Origin: Verrucomicrobiota bacterium
GTDB lineage: Bacteria; Verrucomicrobiota; Verrucomicrobiia; Opitutales; Opitutaceae
Direction: 5' to 3'
Assembly (NCBI GenBank): GCA_023430825.1
Contig: JAEYYL010000142.1
Location: forward strand, 1-18,439
Length of the DNA: 18,439 nt
The notes beneath the pieces were generated by a model. It did no database searches and was not told where the DNA came from. It was given only the letters and a program-made list of their open reading frames with translations. Below are positions 1-7,050 of this stretch, one piece after another. A program made the position numbers and the translations under genes. Position 1 is the stretch's first letter; every line of letters begins with the position of its first letter.

Positions 1-658
1 GCCGGGCATCACACCGCTGAAGCCGGGTTCGGGCACGCGGCCGTTTTTCGGCGTGGTCCCGAAAGTGGTCGACGATCACGGCAAGGAAGTGCCGCGCAAC
101 GCCGGCGGAAAGCTCATCATCACGAAGCCGTGGCCGTCGATGTTGCGCACGCTCTGGGGCGACGACGAGCGCTACCAGAAGGCGTATTGGAGCGAGTTCA
201 AGGGCGTGTATTTCACCGGCGACGGTGCACGTCAGGACGAGGACGGTTACTTCTGGATCGTCGGGCGCATCGACGACGTGCTCAACGTCTCGGGTCACCG
301 CATCGGCACGGCGGAAGTCGAGAGCGCGCTGGTGTCGCATCCGGCGGTCGCCGAGGCGGCGGCGGTCGGTCGGCCCGACGAGTTGAAGGGCCATGCGCTG
401 GTCGTTTTCGTGTCGTTGAAGGCCGGGCAGACGGCGAGCGATGCGCTCAAGGAGGAGTTGCGCAATCACGTGGGCAAGGAGATCGGCTCGCTGGCGAAAC
501 CGGACGTCGTCCGCTTCGCCGCGGCGCTGCCGAAGACTCGCAGCGGAAAAATCATGCGCCGCATCCTGAAGGAGATTGCGATCGGTGGGACGATCAAGGG
601 CGACACGACGACGCTCGAGGATTTCAGCGTCGTCGCGAGCCTGCAGTCGGACGAATAA
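1..658 (+). CDS. acs: Acetyl-CoA synthetase, C-terminal part (partial at window start)
   Basis: Activates acetate to acetyl-CoA through an acetyl-AMP intermediate in the cytoplasm. The frame is open from base 2, so the gene enters from the left edge and only about 218 C-terminal residues are seen. The first residues, PGITPLKPGSGTRPFFGV, match the ANL-family region just before the hinge. TGDGARQDEDGYFWIVGRIDD holds the hinge/A8 core with its conserved Asp and the GR-D-D element, followed by the typical VSGHRIGTAEVES. PKTRSGKIMRRILKEIA near the end carries the catalytic A10 lysine. In Acs this lysine is the classical target of reversible acetylation, so the same control is plausible here but is family knowledge. 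The ending ETTLEDFS-type tail (here TTTLEDFSVV) is also Acs-like. A propionyl-CoA synthetase is the main alternative but fits less well. The stop TAA faces the convergent peptidase gene. Confidence 0.93.
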   Translation, partial: PGITPLKPGSGTRPFFGVVPKVVDDHGKEVPRNAGGKLIITKPWPSMLRTLWGDDERYQKAYWSEFKGVYFTGDGARQDEDGYFWIVGRIDDVLNVSGHRIGTAEVESALVSHPAVAEAAAVGRPDELKGHALVVFVSLKAGQTASDALKEELRNHVGKEIGSLAKPDVVRFAAALPKTRSGKIMRRILKEIAIGGTIKGDTTTLEDFSVVASLQSDE

Positions 659-678
659 GCGAACGGCACGCAGCACGC

Positions 679-704
679 AGCGGCGGTCCGGGGGGCCCGC
701 CGCT
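679..704. terminator. GC-rich hairpin between convergent acs and M15 peptidase genes
   Basis: AGCGGCGG and CCGCCGCT form a perfect 8-bp stem around a 10-nt loop. It sits 20 nt after the acs stop and overlaps the last bases of the opposing gene. There is no T tract on either side, so it may be a weak or Rho-assisted terminator, or simply a structural hairpin. Confidence 0.35.
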
Positions 705-1290
705 ACGAAACAGGCGGCGCCGCGGGAGCAGGGTGCCAGCACCAGTGCCACGGCTCGAACGCGATGGCGTGTGGGTTGCCGCGCGGGTAGCTCAGGGTGA
801 AGCCGAACGCTGCGGCGTGGTGCATCAGCCACGCGAAAGCGGGCGTTTGCGCGAAGCTTTCCTCGAACGGCGGATCGCCCGGGGTGCCGAGATCGAGCGC
901 GCGGCCGGTGTGGTGCTCGCTGTAGCCGGGGGCGGTATTGACGCGGAGGATTTGGGCGAGCGGCTGGCGAGCGGCGAGTTTGGCGCGGATGATCTCGGCT
1001 TGGCGCGCGATGCTGCGGAAGCCTGAAAGCGGAAGCAGGACGATGCCGTCGGCTGCGGCGGCGGCATTCATCGTTTGCCACGCGATGGCGGCGGGTGCGA
1101 GGAGGCGGATTTCGCGGAGTGCGTCGGAAGCGCGGGGGACCGCGACGAGTTGCTCCGCAGGCGGCTCAGGCAGAAACGAAAGGCGTCGGACAGACGCGTA
1201 ATCGGGTGGAATGGCCAGTTCGGCGTGGAGCGCTGATAGAATGGAGGGCGCTTTCGCCCGGTCGGAGTGCGAATGGGCGTTGTTCGACAC
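703..1290 (-). CDS. M15B (VanY-type) D-alanyl-D-alanine carboxypeptidase family protein
   Basis: Zinc peptidase of the VanY/M15B family, expected to trim D-Ala-D-Ala ends of peptidoglycan peptides. With a GTG start at 1290 the protein has 195 residues. SEHHTGRALD around residues 124-133 is the SxHxxGxAxD motif with zinc ligands His126 and Asp133. EPWHW around 179-183 supplies the catalytic Glu and the third ligand His182. SGFRS precedes them as usual. The frame is open further upstream to 1452, but that part would overlap trxB and has no family character, so the start is placed in the 49-bp gap after trxB. No Shine-Dalgarno sequence supports it and the exact start is uncertain. No signal peptide is visible from this start, which is odd for a wall enzyme. 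It lies co-directionally downstream of trxB. Family assignment is firm; in vivo substrate is not. Confidence 0.85.
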   Translation of the reverse strand: MSNNAHSHSDRAKAPSILSALHAELAIPPDYASVRRLSFLPEPPAEQLVAVPRASDALREIRLLAPAAIAWQTMNAAAAADGIVLLPLSGFRSIARQAEIIRAKLAARQPLAQILRVNTAPGYSEHHTGRALDLGTPGDPPFEESFAQTPAFAWLMHHAAAFGFTLSYPRGNPHAIAFEPWHWCWHPAPAAPPVS

Positions 1291-1339
1291 GGGTGACGTT
1301 GGTCGGGGCGTAAAGCCCTTCCCACAAATCGACCTCCGC

Positions 1340-2287
1340 CTACGCGCCGTGCTCGGCGAGCCAGCGTTCGGCCTCGATCGCGGCCTGACAGCCCATGCCC
1401 GCGGCGGTGATCGCCTGGCGGTAAACATGATCGGCGCAATCGCCGGCGACATAGACGCCGTCGATTTTCGTCCTCACCTGCGAACCGGCGGCGGGCTTGA
1501 AGTAGCCGCCTTCGTCGACGTCGAGCGCCTCGGCGAACGGGCCGGTGTTGGGCACATGGCCGATGGCGACGAACAGACCCTTGATCGGCAGCACGCTCAC
1601 CTCGTTTGTCTTGATATTCTGGATACGCAAGCCGGTGACGGCCCCTTGCTCGACACCCTCGACGGCGAGCGGGATGCTGTTCCACACGGGGACGATTTTT
1701 TCGTGGGACGTCGCGCGGTCGGCCATGATCTTGGAGGCGCGCAGCGTGTCGCGGCGATGAACGAGATACACCTTGCTGGCGAAGCGCGTGAGGAAGAGTG
1801 CCTCCTCGGCGGCGCTGTCGCCTCCGCCGATCACCGCCACGTCCATCTTGCGATAAAACGCGCCGTCGCAGGTCGCGCAGGTGGTCACGCCCTTGCCGCC
1901 GTAGAGTTCCTTTTCGCCGGGGATGCCGGTCATGCGCGGCGAGGCGCCGGTGGCGATGATGACGCTTTTGGCTAAAATCGTGCGGTCACCGCAGATGAGT
2001 TTGCGCGGGTGCGAGGTGAAATCGACGGCGGTGACGAGCGCCTGCTCGAAGCGCGTGCCGAACTTCGTGGCCTGCTCGCGCAGGTTTTGCATGAGCTGGA
2101 AACCGTCGATGCCGTGGGGGAATCCCGGGAAGTTTTCCACTTCGCTCGTCGTCGTGAGCTGGCCGCCGGGCAGTGCGCCCTCGAGCACGAGGGGGTTGAG
2201 ATTGGCCCGGCCGGTGTAGATGGCGGCGGTCAAGCCGGCGCACCCGGTCCCGATGATGACGACGTTTTCGACGGAGGAGGAGGACAT
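1340..2287 (-). CDS. trxB: Thioredoxin-disulfide reductase
   Basis: FAD enzyme that passes electrons from NADPH to thioredoxin in the cytoplasm. The 315-residue length is normal. The FAD-binding GTGCAG motif is at residues 13-18 and the redox-active CATC at 137-140 (VTTCATCDG). The NADPH-binding GGGDSA is at 154-159, with HRRDTLR at 177-183, the Arg-rich signature of NADPH rather than NADH preference. The second FAD motif VYVAGDC and the closing TAAGMGCQAAIEAERWL are both present. All catalytic residues are intact. The ATG start has no recognisable ribosome binding site (leader CTGAACTAATCACCGC). The M15 peptidase gene follows 49 bp downstream on the same strand and may be co-transcribed. A thioredoxin gene is not in the window. 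Confidence 0.96.
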   Translation of the reverse strand: MSSSSVENVVIIGTGCAGLTAAIYTGRANLNPLVLEGALPGGQLTTTSEVENFPGFPHGIDGFQLMQNLREQATKFGTRFEQALVTAVDFTSHPRKLICGDRTILAKSVIIATGASPRMTGIPGEKELYGGKGVTTCATCDGAFYRKMDVAVIGGGDSAAEEALFLTRFASKVYLVHRRDTLRASKIMADRATSHEKIVPVWNSIPLAVEGVEQGAVTGLRIQNIKTNEVSVLPIKGLFVAIGHVPNTGPFAEALDVDEGGYFKPAAGSQVRTKIDGVYVAGDCADHVYRQAITAAGMGCQAAIEAERWLAEHGA

Positions 2288-2438
2288 GCGGTGATTAGTT
2301 CAGTCGCAACATACCACAGTTGGGAAGGGGAAAGTGGTAACGGAAAGGCCGATGAGGGCGGTTCGCAGGCCATGGCGCGTGCGGTAGGGGGAACGCGCGT
2401 CGCGATACTCGGTCTGCGGGGCGCGGTTGCGATTCGTC

Positions 2439-3242
2439 ATGGCTCACTCCGAAAAAGCACATTCCGGCGAACCCACTTCGGCCGATGCGGCGCAGGCGCG
2501 CGGCGAGGCGGAATGGGCGGCGTTGATGCCGGACGATCAATGGGAGGTGTTTGCCTCCGGGGCGGCGGCGATGGAGGCGGAGGGCGTGCCGTTCCTGCTC
2601 GCGGGCGCGATGGCGCTGGCGAGTTACACGGGACACTGGCGGAACACGAAGGACGTCGACGTGATCGTGCGAGAGGCGGATCGCGAACGGGCGATCGGGG
2701 CGTTGCGTGCGGTGGGCTTCGAGGACTATTTCGAGCGGCAGGCGTATGACCGGAGCTGGATTTTTCGCGGCTTCAGGAAAGGGGTGTTGTTCGACGTGAT
2801 CTGGGGCCTGCCGAATCATCGCGTGGGGATCGACGATGCCTGGTTTGCGCACGCGACGCCGGTTTCGCTGCGCGGGCAAACGTATCGCGCGGCGCCGGCG
2901 GAGGAGATTGTGCGGGTGAAACTGTATGTGATGCAGCGCGAGCGGTGCGACTGGGTCGATGTGCTGAACGTGCTGGCGGCGACGGTGGAGCAACTCGCGT
3001 GGCCACGGTTGGTGGAACGGATGGGGCGGGACTTGCCGCTGCTCCAGGGGGCGCTGGCGATTTTCAACTGGATGTGTCCGGGACGCGCGCAGGCGCTGCC
3101 GGCTTGGTTGCGCAAGCAGTTCGCGCTGTCGCGGATCGAGGCGGAGGATCTGGCGGCGACGGAGGAGCGGCGCGTGCGGCTGTTCGACAGCCGGCCGTGG
3201 TTCGCGCTGCACCAGCCGATGGACCGGCCGCTGGAACGATGA
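2439..3242 (+). CDS. Stand-alone nucleotidyltransferase-fold protein (Pol-beta superfamily)
   Basis: A 267-residue protein of unknown role. Residues 56-61 (GAMALA) followed by GHWRNTKDVDVIV (66-78) form the Pol-beta nucleotidyltransferase pattern: a small-residue helix start, then R-x-T-x-D-x-D with Asp72 and Asp74. VLFDVIWG supplies a third acidic residue at Asp119. The metal-binding triad therefore looks intact, so the protein could be active. The fold is shared with AbiEii/MNT-type toxins and with uncharacterised DUF6036-like proteins. No antitoxin-like partner is adjacent, so a toxin role is not supported. The C-terminal half is Trp/Leu/Arg-rich with no motif I recognise. ATG 2439 is preferred over the in-frame TTG at 2427, which would add four residues. 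The gene diverges from trxB and is followed directly by an inverted repeat. Confidence 0.75.
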   Translation: MAHSEKAHSGEPTSADAAQARGEAEWAALMPDDQWEVFASGAAAMEAEGVPFLLAGAMALASYTGHWRNTKDVDVIVREADRERAIGALRAVGFEDYFERQAYDRSWIFRGFRKGVLFDVIWGLPNHRVGIDDAWFAHATPVSLRGQTYRAAPAEEIVRVKLYVMQRERCDWVDVLNVLAATVEQLAWPRLVERMGRDLPLLQGALAIFNWMCPGRAQALPAWLRKQFALSRIEAEDLAATEERRVRLFDSRPWFALHQPMDRPLER

Positions 3243-3254
3243 ACAGGCGGTTTT

Positions 3255-3351
3255 TTAACCACGGATGAACACGGATAAACACGGATCAATCAAAAGCCTG
3301 TTGGATTGGGTTTGTTTGGATATCCGTGTCCATCGGTCCATCCGTGGTTAA
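3255..3351. repeat. Large inverted repeat of the 'ACACGGAT' intergenic type
   Basis: Two 32-nt arms (3255-3286 and 3320-3351) are near reverse complements, separated by 33 nt. Both ends read TTAACCACGGATG inward, and both arms contain shorter AACACGGAT / GACACGGAT units. The arms agree at about 26 of 32 positions. I recall similar 'ACCACGGATGAACACGGAT' units as dispersed intergenic repeats in Verrucomicrobia and related bacteria. It fills the gap between the nucleotidyltransferase and the isomerase, and its right end lies just before the AGGA ribosome-binding sequence of the latter. A strong RNA hairpin is expected if transcribed. Confidence 0.8.
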
Positions 3352-3363
3352 CAGGATCTGACC

Positions 3364-4158
3364 ATGCAAATTGGCGCGATGAATCACCCGGGGGAGCCGC
3401 TGGCGCGCGAGATTGCGTGGATGGCGGAGATGAAGCTGGACTTCATCGACCTCACGCTCGAGCCGCCGGAAGCGGCGACGTGGCAACTGCGGCCAGCGGA
3501 GGTCAGCGCGATGTTGCGCGATCACGGATTGGGCGTGGTGGGCCACACGGCGTTTTACCTGCCGATCGGGCATTCGTTTGAAAGCGTGCGGCGTGCGGCG
3601 GTCGACGAGTTGAGGCGCGCGGCGGAATTTTTTGCGAAGATCGGCGCGAAGTGGATGAACGTGCATCCGGATGGGCATGCGCCGTTTTTCGAGGAACGTG
3701 CGGTGGTGGTGCGCAACAGTTCGTCGCTGCGGGAAATCGTGGAGTTCGCGCGTCCGCTCGGGGTGGACGTGATGCTCGAAAACGTGCCGGGCCGTTTTAA
3801 CACCGCCCTGCAGCTGGCGCCGATTTTCGAGGCGGTGCCGCAGTTGGGGCTGCACTTGGACATCGGCCACTGTAATCTCGGCGTGGAGCACAACACGGCA
3901 GGGGAATTGATCGCGCAGTTCGGGCGGCGGCTCGCGCATGTGCACGTGCATGACAACCGTGGCGGACACGCCGACCTGCATTTGGCGATCGGCATGGGTA
4001 ACATGGATCTGGCGAAACACGTGCGGCAGTTGCACACGGGCGGTTACGACGGGACGATCACGCTCGAGGTGTTCGCGCCGGACCGGCATTTCCTGGGCTA
4101 CAGTCGGGATCGGTTGCGCGAGATGTGGGCGGCGGCGGGGAAAGCGGCGGAGGCGTAA
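3364..4158 (+). CDS. Sugar phosphate isomerase/epimerase (xylose isomerase-like TIM barrel)
   Basis: A 264-residue member of the AP-endonuclease-2/xylose-isomerase-like TIM-barrel family, which use a divalent metal for sugar isomerisation, epimerisation or related chemistry. The metal site can be read along the barrel: Glu139 in MLEN, Asp166/His169 in HLDIGHCN, His194-His196-Asp197 in HVHVHDN, and Glu235 in TLEVF. HLAIGMGNMD (206-215) matches the family's H-x-P-x-G-x-G-x-x-D strand. The substrate cannot be told from sequence; inositol-catabolic IolE/IolI-like and hydroxypyruvate-isomerase-like enzymes share these features. ATG 3364 has an AGGA at 3353-3356 with 7-nt spacing, one of the few ribosome binding sites in the window. 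ygiQ follows on the same strand after about 67 bp. Confidence 0.85.
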   Translation: MQIGAMNHPGEPLAREIAWMAEMKLDFIDLTLEPPEAATWQLRPAEVSAMLRDHGLGVVGHTAFYLPIGHSFESVRRAAVDELRRAAEFFAKIGAKWMNVHPDGHAPFFEERAVVVRNSSSLREIVEFARPLGVDVMLENVPGRFNTALQLAPIFEAVPQLGLHLDIGHCNLGVEHNTAGELIAQFGRRLAHVHVHDNRGGHADLHLAIGMGNMDLAKHVRQLHTGGYDGTITLEVFAPDRHFLGYSRDRLREMWAAAGKAAEA

Positions 4159-4225
4159 GGGCCGGGGGACGGCTCGACTTGGGGGCCTGATTGGGCGCTT
4201 GCGCTCCCGCGGGCGAGGCGTGACG

Positions 4226-6364
4226 GTGGCGGTTCACACCGTGTCCGCCCCCGTTCCACAGAAAGTTTATTTGCACGAGCCGGTTTGGGATCCCGCCCGC
4301 TGGCTGCCGACCACGCGCGACGAGATCGAGGCGCGCGGCTGGGATTACGTCGATGTCGTGCTGGTGACGGGCGATGCGTATGTCGATCACCCGTCGTTCG
4401 GTTCGGCGGTGGTGGGGCGGATCATGGAGCACGCGGGATTTCGCGTCGCGATTTTGCCGCAGCCGAACTGGCGCGACGACCTGCGCGATTTCAAGAAACT
4501 CGGTGTGCCGCGGTTGTTCTTCGGCGTCACGGGAGGATGCATGGACTCGATGGTCAACCGCTATACCGCTGCGAAAAAGCTGCGGAGCGAGGATGCTTAT
4601 ACGCCGGGCGGAGAGCATGGTTTTCGGCCGGATTACGCGACGACGGTTTACTCGCGGATTCTGAAACAGCTTTATCCGGATGTGCCGGTGTTGATCGGCG
4701 GGATCGAAGCGAGCCTGCGGCGCGTGACGCATTACGATTACTGGTCGGACACGTTGAAGCCGGGCATCCTCGAGGAGAGTGGCGCGGATCTGTTGGTTTA
4801 CGGGATGGGCGAGTTGCCGTTGCGCGAGATCCTGCGGCTGCTGAAGCGCGGGGTGCCGTTCGCGTCGTTGAAGACGATTCCGCAGACGGCGGTGATGCTG
4901 CCGGCGGGCGCGCCGGTGCCGAAGAACGCGAACTGGGACGACTTTGCGCTGCATTCGCACGAGGCGTGCGAGCGCGATCGCACGCTCTACGCGAAGAATT
5001 TCAAGGACATCGAGACCGAGTCGAATCGGGTCAAGGCGCGGCGGCTGCTGCAGCCGGTCGGCGAGCGGATGCTGGTGGTGAATCCGCCGTATCCGACGAT
5101 GAGCGAGGAGCAGATCGACGAGAGTTTCGATCTGCCTTACACGCGACTGCCGCATCCGAAGTATCGGAAGCGCGGGCCGATCCCGGCGTATGAGATGATC
5201 AAGCATTCGATCAACATGCACCGAGGGTGTTTCGGCGGGTGCAGCTTTTGCACGATCTCGGCGCATCAAGGTAAGTTCGTCGCGAGCCGCAGCAAGGCGA
5301 GCATCCTGCGCGAGGTGGAGTCGGTGAAGCAGATGCCGGATTTCCGCGGCACGATCACGGACCTCGGCGGGCCGTCGGCGAACATGTATAAGATGAAGGG
5401 CAAGCAGCAGTGGATCTGCGAGGAATGCGTGCGCCCGAGCTGCATCTGGCCGGATGTATGTCGAAATCTGGATACGGATCACACGGCGCTGCTCGACATC
5501 TACGAATCGGTGCGCGAGACGCCGGGCGTGAAGCATGCGTTCGTGACGAGCGGGATTCGCTACGATTTGTTTTTGCACGACAAGGGTGCGACGCCGGAGG
5601 TGAAGGCGAGCCACGAGAAATACATCGAGGAGCTCGCGGCGCATCACGTGTCGGGGCGGTTGAAGGTGGCACCGGAGCACACGAGCGATCACGTGCTGAA
5701 GGTGATGCGGAAGCCGACGTTCAACCTGTTCTACAAGTTCAAGGAGAAGTTCGATCGGGCGGCGGCGAAGGCGGGCAAGGCCCAGACGCAGATCATTCCG
5801 TATTTCATTTCGTCGCATCCGGGTTCGCGGCCGGAGGACATGGCGGAGCTCGCGTTGAAGACGAAGGACCTCGGTTTCCGGCTGGAGCAGGTGCAGGATT
5901 TCACGCCGACGCCGATGACGGTCGCGACGGAGATTTACGCGACGGGCGTGCATCCGTATGACGGCGCGAGCGTATGTGTCGCGCGCACGCCGGAGGAGAA
6001 GCAGGAGCAGCGGAGTTTTTTCTTTTGGTATAAGCCGGAGATGAAAGCAGCGCTGCGGAAATCGATGCAGCGGCTCGGGCTCGGCGAACTGGCGCGGCGG
6101 TTGATCGACGAGAAGAAGGCGACGGTCGATGTCACGCCGCCGCCGCACATCACGCCGTGTGGGATGAAGGCGAGCGAGGTGGCGAACGCGTCGATGAACG
6201 GGGGAGCGCGGCTGGAGGCGGCGCGGCGGGGGGCGAAGAAGCCGATGGACGGTGGGCGTTCGAAGGCGAAGGGGCCGGACGTCGACGCGTTGTTGCGCGA
6301 GGCGGGCGTGGCGGTGAAGCAGGCGCCAACAGCGAAATTTTTTAAGGATAAGCAGGAAAGGTGA
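4226..6364 (+). CDS. ygiQ: Radical-SAM protein YgiQ (UPF0313)
   Basis: A 712-residue radical-SAM enzyme of the YgiQ family; the reaction is not established to my knowledge. Near the N-terminus, GWDYVDVVLVTGDAYVDHPSFG is almost identical to the family's opening. RGCFGGCSFC places the CxxxCxxC iron-sulfur/SAM motif at Cys335, Cys339 and Cys342. A second Cys-rich stretch, ICEECVRPSCIWPDVC, follows about 70 residues later and could hold another cluster. A basic C-terminal tail (RRGAKKPMDGGRSKAKG) follows the conserved PPPHITPCGMKASEV. The frame is open back to 3938 inside the isomerase gene, but homology starts only near PVPQKVYLHEPVWDP. GTG 4226 has GCGAGG at 4213-4218 upstream; GTG at 4220 or 4241 are alternatives. 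Length is close to the E. coli protein (739 aa). No frameshift is seen. Confidence 0.94.
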   Translation: MAVHTVSAPVPQKVYLHEPVWDPARWLPTTRDEIEARGWDYVDVVLVTGDAYVDHPSFGSAVVGRIMEHAGFRVAILPQPNWRDDLRDFKKLGVPRLFFGVTGGCMDSMVNRYTAAKKLRSEDAYTPGGEHGFRPDYATTVYSRILKQLYPDVPVLIGGIEASLRRVTHYDYWSDTLKPGILEESGADLLVYGMGELPLREILRLLKRGVPFASLKTIPQTAVMLPAGAPVPKNANWDDFALHSHEACERDRTLYAKNFKDIETESNRVKARRLLQPVGERMLVVNPPYPTMSEEQIDESFDLPYTRLPHPKYRKRGPIPAYEMIKHSINMHRGCFGGCSFCTISAHQGKFVASRSKASILREVESVKQMPDFRGTITDLGGPSANMYKMKGKQQWICEECVRPSCIWPDVCRNLDTDHTALLDIYESVRETPGVKHAFVTSGIRYDLFLHDKGATPEVKASHEKYIEELAAHHVSGRLKVAPEHTSDHVLKVMRKPTFNLFYKFKEKFDRAAAKAGKAQTQIIPYFISSHPGSRPEDMAELALKTKDLGFRLEQVQDFTPTPMTVATEIYATGVHPYDGASVCVARTPEEKQEQRSFFFWYKPEMKAALRKSMQRLGLGELARRLIDEKKATVDVTPPPHITPCGMKASEVANASMNGGARLEAARRGAKKPMDGGRSKAKGPDVDALLREAGVAVKQAPTAKFFKDKQER

Positions 6365-6394
6365 GCGGAGAGCGCGCCTAAGCGGTTGGCGAAC

Positions 6395-6430
6395 TTGACG
6401 GAAATTCGCAACTGGACAGGATATTGTCCA
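6395..6430 (+). promoter_or_regulatory. yefM-yoeB promoter/operator with TGGACA-N6-TGTCCA palindrome
   Basis: A perfect inverted repeat, TGGACA (6413-6418), GGATAT, TGTCCA (6425-6430), ends one base before the yefM ATG. A TTGACG at 6395-6400 could be the -35 element. The -10 must then lie within the palindrome; the best hexamers there are weak. In E. coli the YefM-YoeB complex represses its own operon through TGTACA-cored palindromes, and the hexamer here differs at one position in each arm. The only ribosome-binding-like sequence, AGGA at 6418-6421, is inside the operator. Autoregulation is inference from the family. Confidence 0.65.
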
Positions 6431-6431
6431 T

Positions 6432-6686
6432 ATGAACGCCGTGACCTATACCGCCGCCCGCGAGAATCTCGCTGCCACGATGGATCGCGTCTGTGAGGAT
6501 CGGGAGCCCGTGATCATCACGCGCAATCGCGATCAGGCGGTCGTGATGGTGTCTCTGAAGGATTACAAGGCGTTGGAAGAGACAGCTTATTTGATGCGCA
6601 GTCCGGCGAACGCGCGGAGACTGTTGTCCTCGATCCACCAGTTGGAAGCGGGCAAGGGGAAGACGCGCAAACTGAAGGAAGTTTGA
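6432..6686 (+). CDS. yefM: YefM-type antitoxin (Phd/YefM family)
   Basis: An 84-residue antitoxin that should bind and neutralise the YoeB RNase encoded next to it and repress its own promoter. The N-terminal half, MNAVTYTAARENLAATMDRV followed by EPVIITRNRDQAVVMVSLKDYKALEET, is the Phd/YefM DNA-binding and dimerisation fold, with the conserved EPVxITR and VVMVSLxDYxxLEET blocks. The C-terminal part, LMRSPANARRLLSSIHQLEAGKG, is the toxin-wrapping helix and tail typical of YefM. Length matches the family. The palindromic operator lies immediately upstream. Unlike most such pairs there is a 70-bp gap before the toxin rather than an overlap. Confidence 0.95.
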   Translation: MNAVTYTAARENLAATMDRVCEDREPVIITRNRDQAVVMVSLKDYKALEETAYLMRSPANARRLLSSIHQLEAGKGKTRKLKEV

Positions 6687-6756
6687 ACCGGCGAGCGACG
6701 TAAAAGGAACGAGGCCGCAATTCCTAAACCGGTTACTCCAAGTCCACTCTCCGGCC

Positions 6757-7011
6757 ATGCAACTCGTCTTCTCGTCCCATGCTTGGGAAGAGTATCTTTA
6801 CTGGCAGGCGACGGACGCAAAACAGGTCCGGAGGATCAATCAGCTCATCAAGGAAATCATGCGCGAGCCGCATCTCGGCATCGGGAAGCCGGAGCCGTTG
6901 AAGCACGCCTTTCAGGGCTACTGGTCACGACGGATCGATAGCGAGCACCGGATTGTCTATAAGGTGGTGGGCGATCAATTGTGGATTGCGCAGCTCAGGT
7001 TTCACTACTGA
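6757..7011 (+). CDS. yoeB: YoeB toxin, ribosome-dependent mRNA interferase
   Basis: An 84-residue RelE-superfamily toxin that cleaves mRNA in the ribosomal A site when freed from YefM. It aligns end to end without gaps with E. coli YoeB (also 84 aa). The segments SHAWEEYLYWQATD, GKPEPLKH, YWSRRIDSEHRIVYKV and the last residues RFHY are all diagnostic. The catalytic residues Glu46, Arg65 and His83 fall at the same numbers as in E. coli, so the toxin looks active rather than decayed. No Shine-Dalgarno sequence precedes ATG 6757 (leader CCACTCTCCGGCC), which may keep toxin translation low relative to antitoxin. The gene converges on the helicase gene with a 39-bp gap. Confidence 0.97.
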   Translation: MQLVFSSHAWEEYLYWQATDAKQVRRINQLIKEIMREPHLGIGKPEPLKHAFQGYWSRRIDSEHRIVYKVVGDQLWIAQLRFHY

Positions 7012-7050
7012 CGCTTGCTCGTCACGTCGCGCCGATTCGCGCGTTTCGGT

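Noticed and set aside
2439..3242. Nucleotidyltransferase read as an AbiEii-type toxin
   Set aside because: No AbiEi-like antitoxin is adjacent: upstream is the divergent trxB and downstream is a repeat and a sugar isomerase. The fold alone is not enough.
3255..3351. Inverted repeat read as an insertion-sequence remnant or terminator
   Set aside because: No transposase fragment or flanking target duplication is visible, and no T tract follows the structure, so it is better described as a dispersed intergenic repeat.
4058..6148. Very long minus-strand open frame (696 codons) opposite ygiQ
   Set aside because: Its translation is Arg/His/Leu-rich without any domain, and it is exactly antisense to the strongly conserved ygiQ. 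Long antisense frames are expected in DNA with this GC content.
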